A stretch of 64,000 bases of DNA from Halobacillus litoralis (GTDB lineage: Bacteria > Bacillota > Bacilli > Bacillales > Halobacillaceae): contig NZ_WMEW01000002.1 of the NCBI RefSeq assembly GCF_009856355.1, forward strand, positions 124,001-188,000. The letters run 5' to 3'. A program made the translations under genes and the position numbers. The notes beneath the pieces were generated by a model. That model did not search any database. It worked only from the letters and a program-made list of their open reading frames with translations, and had not been told where the DNA came from. The number at the start of each line of letters is the position of its first letter. Position 1 is the stretch's first letter. Positions 61,120 to 64,000 of this stretch are shown here, in pieces.

Positions 61120-62469
61120 TCATTCAAAAAACGTGTGATATAACGACTGAACAGCATCGGCCAGTCCCTCGGTCTTCACTCCGAACATCATGGAAACCTC
61201 CGAAGATCCCTGGTTGATCATCTCAATGTTGACATCAGCCTCTCTGAAGGCACAAGCGGCCTGACTGGCTATTCCGATCGTCTGGTTCATGCCTTCTCCC
61301 ACAATCATAATCATCGCCATATCCCGTTCAATGATAATGGTGTCCACCTTCAACTCTTCCTTAATCCTCCGGACAACGACCTCCTCTTTCTCCGGTGGAA
61401 GCTGATGATCTCTCAGCACGACAGACATGTCATCGATTCCAGAAGGAGCGTGCTCGAATGAAACACCTTCATCTTCCAAAATCTGCAGCAGTTTCCGGCC
61501 GAAGCCAAGCTCCCTGTTCATTAAATATTTGCTGACATACAAGTTGAGAAACCCTTTGTCACTGGCAATCCCCACAACATGAGATTCACGGTCAGGGAGA
61601 TCGGCTGTAATCATCGTTCCAGGAGCTGAAGGGTTATTCGTGTTCTTAATACAGACGGGTATTTTAGCTTTAAATGCTGGAATAAGCGCCTCATCATGAA
61701 AAACAGAAAAACCGGCATAAGATAATTCACGCATCTCCCTGTAGGTCAGGGATGTCAGTTCCTTCGGCTGATCCACAAACATTGGGTTGACACAATAGAC
61801 CGAATCCACGTCCGTGAAATTCTCATACAGCTCTGCCTGCAGTCCTGCAGCAACAATAGATCCGGTAATGTCCGATCCTCCCCTGGAGAATGTCACGAGA
61901 GTTCCTTCCGGCGTATAGCCGAAAAATCCAGGAATAACAAGAATCTCCTGACGCTCTCTTAATCGGTATAACTTTTCGAAGCTTTCCTCGAGCACAAGGG
62001 CGCCGCCTGGTTCATCACGGACGAGGATACCTGCTTCCTTCGGGTTTACATAAGAGGATTCATATCCTTCCTGCCTTAAATAGGCACTTAAAATTAATGC
62101 AGATCCGTCCTCCCCGCAAGATTTCAAAGAGTCGATCGCTTTGGCTTCCTTCTTCTGCACCTGTTCCATAGAGAATTCCAAACGTTTTCTCACTTCTTCC
62201 AATACATCCAGCGGAAGATTCAACTCATCAACCATGGATTGGAAACGATCGATGATCATTTTGTAAACATCATGGTCGACCTCTCCATTATGGATCGATT
62301 CCCCCAGCTTTATGAGTAGATCCGTTACTTTCTGATCGCCGCTGTATCGCTTTCCTGGTGCGGAAACGACGACGACACGCCGTTCTTCTTCAGCTGTAAC
62401 AATATTCTTCACTTTTTCGAGCTGTCCTGCATCGGCAACGGAGCTGCCGCCAAATTTTACGACCTTCAT
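61120..62469 (-). CDS. Aspartate kinase, YclM/class III type
   Basis: A 449-residue monofunctional aspartokinase. It begins VVKFGGSSVADAGQLEKV and has VVVVSAPGKRYSGDQKVTDL, the substrate-binding FSRGGSDITGSIVAAGL and FTDVDSVYCVNPMFV, then two C-terminal ACT domains (MIMIVGEGMNQTIGIASQA). The long spacer and SAPGKRYSGD favour the YclM (aspartokinase III) branch, which in B. subtilis responds to lysine plus threonine. It makes aspartyl phosphate for Lys, Thr, Met and diaminopimelate. GAGGTG precedes the ATG; no riboswitch is apparent in the leader. Confidence 0.92.
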   Translation of the reverse strand: MKVVKFGGSSVADAGQLEKVKNIVTAEEERRVVVVSAPGKRYSGDQKVTDLLIKLGESIHNGEVDHDVYKMIIDRFQSMVDELNLPLDVLEEVRKRLEFSMEQVQKKEAKAIDSLKSCGEDGSALILSAYLRQEGYESSYVNPKEAGILVRDEPGGALVLEESFEKLYRLRERQEILVIPGFFGYTPEGTLVTFSRGGSDITGSIVAAGLQAELYENFTDVDSVYCVNPMFVDQPKELTSLTYREMRELSYAGFSVFHDEALIPAFKAKIPVCIKNTNNPSAPGTMITADLPDRESHVVGIASDKGFLNLYVSKYLMNRELGFGRKLLQILEDEGVSFEHAPSGIDDMSVVLRDHQLPPEKEEVVVRRIKEELKVDTIIIERDMAMIMIVGEGMNQTIGIASQAACAFREADVNIEMINQGSSEVSMMFGVKTEGLADAVQSLYHTFFE

Positions 62470-62674
62470 ATGTACAACACCTCATTAGAGTACCAAAGTA
62501 ATTAATAATTAAGAATTGTAACACAAGTGGGGCGGAAAGATGAACAGATTTATCAAAATTTTTTAAAAAACTTTTTCTCTTAAATTTCTACAAGTTTTTT
62601 ACAATTTCCTTATAAATCTGTTACATATTTGTTCATTATCCTATATTATGGATACTAGGAGGAAGGGTGATCTG

Positions 62675-62947
62675 ATGGTTTTGATGAATGACGGGTTCGG
62701 CGGCACACGATATTATCCAGAAAACAGCGAGATATCTGTCCTTTGCAGCTATTTTGATCAAGGACACAGATATGTCATTATTCAGTATTTGGACCTTCCT
62801 TTCAGTTACCGGCTGATTAACCTTGACGGCCTTGCCTTTGTAGATAAGGAAGCCCAGGACTTTTTAATGGAGGAAATCCGCTCCATTGACGCAGGCGTTT
62901 ACGATAACGCAGAGCTTGCTGGACAAATTAAACAGTTAATGACATAA
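62675..62947 (+). CDS. Small protein of unknown function
   Basis: A 90-residue soluble protein starting MVLMNDGFGGTRYYPENSEI, with HRYVIIQYLDLPFSYRLINL and DGLAFVDKEAQDFLMEEIRS. It has no signal peptide or membrane segment. The ATG at 62675 is seven bases after AAGGG, with AGGAGG further upstream. I do not recognise the family. It is a single gene between divergent aspartokinase and convergent spo0A, closed by a strong hairpin. Confidence 0.6.
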   Translation: MVLMNDGFGGTRYYPENSEISVLCSYFDQGHRYVIIQYLDLPFSYRLINLDGLAFVDKEAQDFLMEEIRSIDAGVYDNAELAGQIKQLMT

Positions 62948-62984
62948 AAAAGCACGTATGTGAGAACACATACGTGCTTTTTTG
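62945..62984. terminator. Bidirectional terminator
   Basis: Arms AAAAAAGCACGTATGTG and CACATACGTGCTTTTTT around AGAA. Confidence 0.95.
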
Positions 62985-62990
62985 AATGGA

Positions 62991-63770
62991 TCAGCTTGCC
63001 CGATGCTCCAGGCGGAGACGATCAGCCACCATCGCGATGAATTCGCTGTTCGTGGGTTTTGCTTTCGTGTTGGAAATCGTGTAGCCGAACAAGGAGGAAA
63101 TGGCATCGATATTGCCCCGGTTCCAGGCTACTTCAATGGCGTGACGGATAGCTCTTTCGACGCGGGAAGCGGTCGTATTATATTTTGTGGCGATATCCGG
63201 ATAAAGGACCTTCGTAATAGATCCGAGCAGTTCCAAATCTTTATAGACCATTGTAATGGCTTCGCGGAGATACTGATAGCCCTTAATATGAGCGGGCACT
63301 CCTACTTCATGAATGATATGGGTGATGCTTGTATCCAGATCCGGTTTTTTCGATCTTGTTGAGGTATAACTGCTGCCAAGGGCGCGGTTGATTGGATCGC
63401 CCGCATGTTTAATCTGACGGACCTGCTCTCCAAGGTGGTCAAGATCGAAAGGCTTCATCATAAAGTAAGCCGCTCCAAGTTCGACGGCTTTTTTCGTCAC
63501 TTCTTCCTGTCCGAACGCTGTTAACATGATCACCTCGGGATGCTTGTCCATCTCCCTCAGCTTGTTCAATACAGCAAGACCGTCGAGATGTGGCATAATG
63601 ATATCCAATATCAGCACGTCCGGCTTCTTCTCTTCGACCATTTGCAGACAATCTTTTCCGTTGTACGAAGTACCGACCACTTCTATATCGTGAGTGTCTT
63701 CAAAATACTCTTCAAGAAGCTTTACCAGCTCTCTGTTATCATCAGCCAAACAAACTTGAATCTTTTCCAT
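62991..63770 (-). CDS. spo0A: Sporulation master regulator Spo0A
   Basis: A 259-residue response regulator. The receiver starts [20 protein letters not shown] (acidic pair) with the phosphorylated Asp in [20 protein letters not shown], and has [11 protein letters not shown] hinge leads to the effector domain: [40 protein letters not shown] (recognition helix) and [20 protein letters not shown]. The start is the ATG at 63770, eight bases after AAGGAGG. Three 0A-type boxes lie upstream, consistent with autoregulation. It proves the host belongs to an endospore-forming lineage. Confidence 0.98.
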   Translation of the reverse strand: MEKIQVCLADDNRELVKLLEEYFEDTHDIEVVGTSYNGKDCLQMVEEKKPDVLILDIIMPHLDGLAVLNKLREMDKHPEVIMLTAFGQEEVTKKAVELGAAYFMMKPFDLDHLGEQVRQIKHAGDPINRALGSSYTSTRSKKPDLDTSITHIIHEVGVPAHIKGYQYLREAITMVYKDLELLGSITKVLYPDIATKYNTTASRVERAIRHAIEVAWNRGNIDAISSLFGYTISNTKAKPTNSEFIAMVADRLRLEHRAS

Positions 63771-63922
63771 TCCTTTTTCCTCCTTAAGAGAGTAGTCCTC
63801 TTTATTTCCGTAATACACGTATTCGACAGGCATAAGATACTTCCCTTTTTATTATAACAAAAAATATAATAAATGAGAGAATATCTGGCAAATGCTTAAA
63901 ATTACTCGATTTTTCGTATGTA

Positions 63923-63964
63923 TTCGACATAACTGCCCATGTGTATGTCGAAATTTGTCGACAA
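63923..63964 (-). promoter_or_regulatory. Cluster of 0A boxes upstream of spo0A
   Basis: TGTCGAA occurs on the minus strand at 63923-63929 and on the plus strand at 63946-63952, and a palindromic TTGTCGACAA at 63955-63964 contains a six-of-seven match on each strand. This arrangement parallels the spo0A autoregulatory operators of B. subtilis. Confidence 0.75.
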
Positions 63965-63967
63965 AAA

Positions 63968-63993
63968 GAAAAGGAGCCCCTGTTGAGCTCCTA
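63968..63993 (-). terminator. Terminator of the gene upstream of spo0A
   Basis: Minus-strand arms AGGAGC and GCTCCT followed by TTTTCTTTTT. By synteny it would end spoIVB, which lies outside the window. Confidence 0.65.
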
Positions 63994-64000
63994 TCCTGCT

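Noticed and set aside
62470..62674. Leader of aspartokinase considered for a lysine riboswitch or T-box
   Set aside because: Only about 200 AT-rich bases shared with a divergent gene, with no specifier/antiterminator or L-box helices that I can recognise.

Overview
The window is chromosomal DNA from an endospore-forming member of the Bacillaceae, most likely a moderately halophilic genus such as Halobacillus or a near relative (genus inferred from protein flavour and gene order only). It holds spo0A at the right edge, two small spore-type proteins, Prli42, bacilliredoxin BrxB, LexA/SOS-type boxes, AGGAGG ribosome sites and many Rho-independent terminators. Much of it keeps the gene order of the Bacillus subtilis yqi-yqj-yqk region.

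Region 1 (0-21 kb) is accessory in character: transporters, an amtB operon with a GlnD-like nucleotidyltransferase and an exonuclease, a cell-wall deacetylase, an acyl-CoA ligase, a self-regulated EamA/TetR pair, a yoaS-yozG-yoaT-like operon and a metallo-hydrolase under a perfect FadR-type palindrome. It also contains gene wrecks (a short-chain dehydrogenase; a possible IclR regulator) and repeat elements. Region 2 (21.7-47.8 kb) follows the yqk-yqj order: yqkE, yqkB, polYB, yqjQ, yqjP, an AbgT transporter, yqjN, then a forward run (phosphodiesterase, glycosyltransferase, namA, rnz, aldehyde dehydrogenase), an ABC exporter, spore proteins, polYA, a peptidase, a propionyl-CoA/methylmalonyl-CoA cluster, prli42, yqjA and brxB. 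Region 3 (48-58 kb) is the complete branched-chain keto acid operon ptb-bcd-buk-lpdV-bkdAA-bkdAB-bkdB with its sigma-54 activator bkdR. Region 4 (58-64 kb) has yqzF, a cNMP/CBS/nucleotidyltransferase-exonuclease pair, aspartokinase and spo0A.

The metabolic logic is catabolic. Leucine dehydrogenase and the Bkd complex turn Val/Ile/Leu into branched acyl-CoAs. The propionyl-CoA these yield can pass through the carboxylase beta subunit, the epimerase and the B12-dependent mutase to succinyl-CoA. cre-like sites precede both the mutase and the acyl-CoA ligase.

The most unusual items are: (a) a family of about 400-bp non-coding elements whose copies sit inside Rho-independent terminator hairpins, two with 8-bp target duplications in the hairpin loop and one flanked by two copies of the whole hairpin; (b) two paralogous nucleotidyltransferase-exonuclease cassettes, one joined to amtB behind two TnrA/GlnR-like boxes with no glnK present; and (c) a B12-binding domain fused to methylmalonyl-CoA epimerase beside a mutase that lacks its own B12 domain. 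All coordinates and motifs were read by eye; no database search was run.
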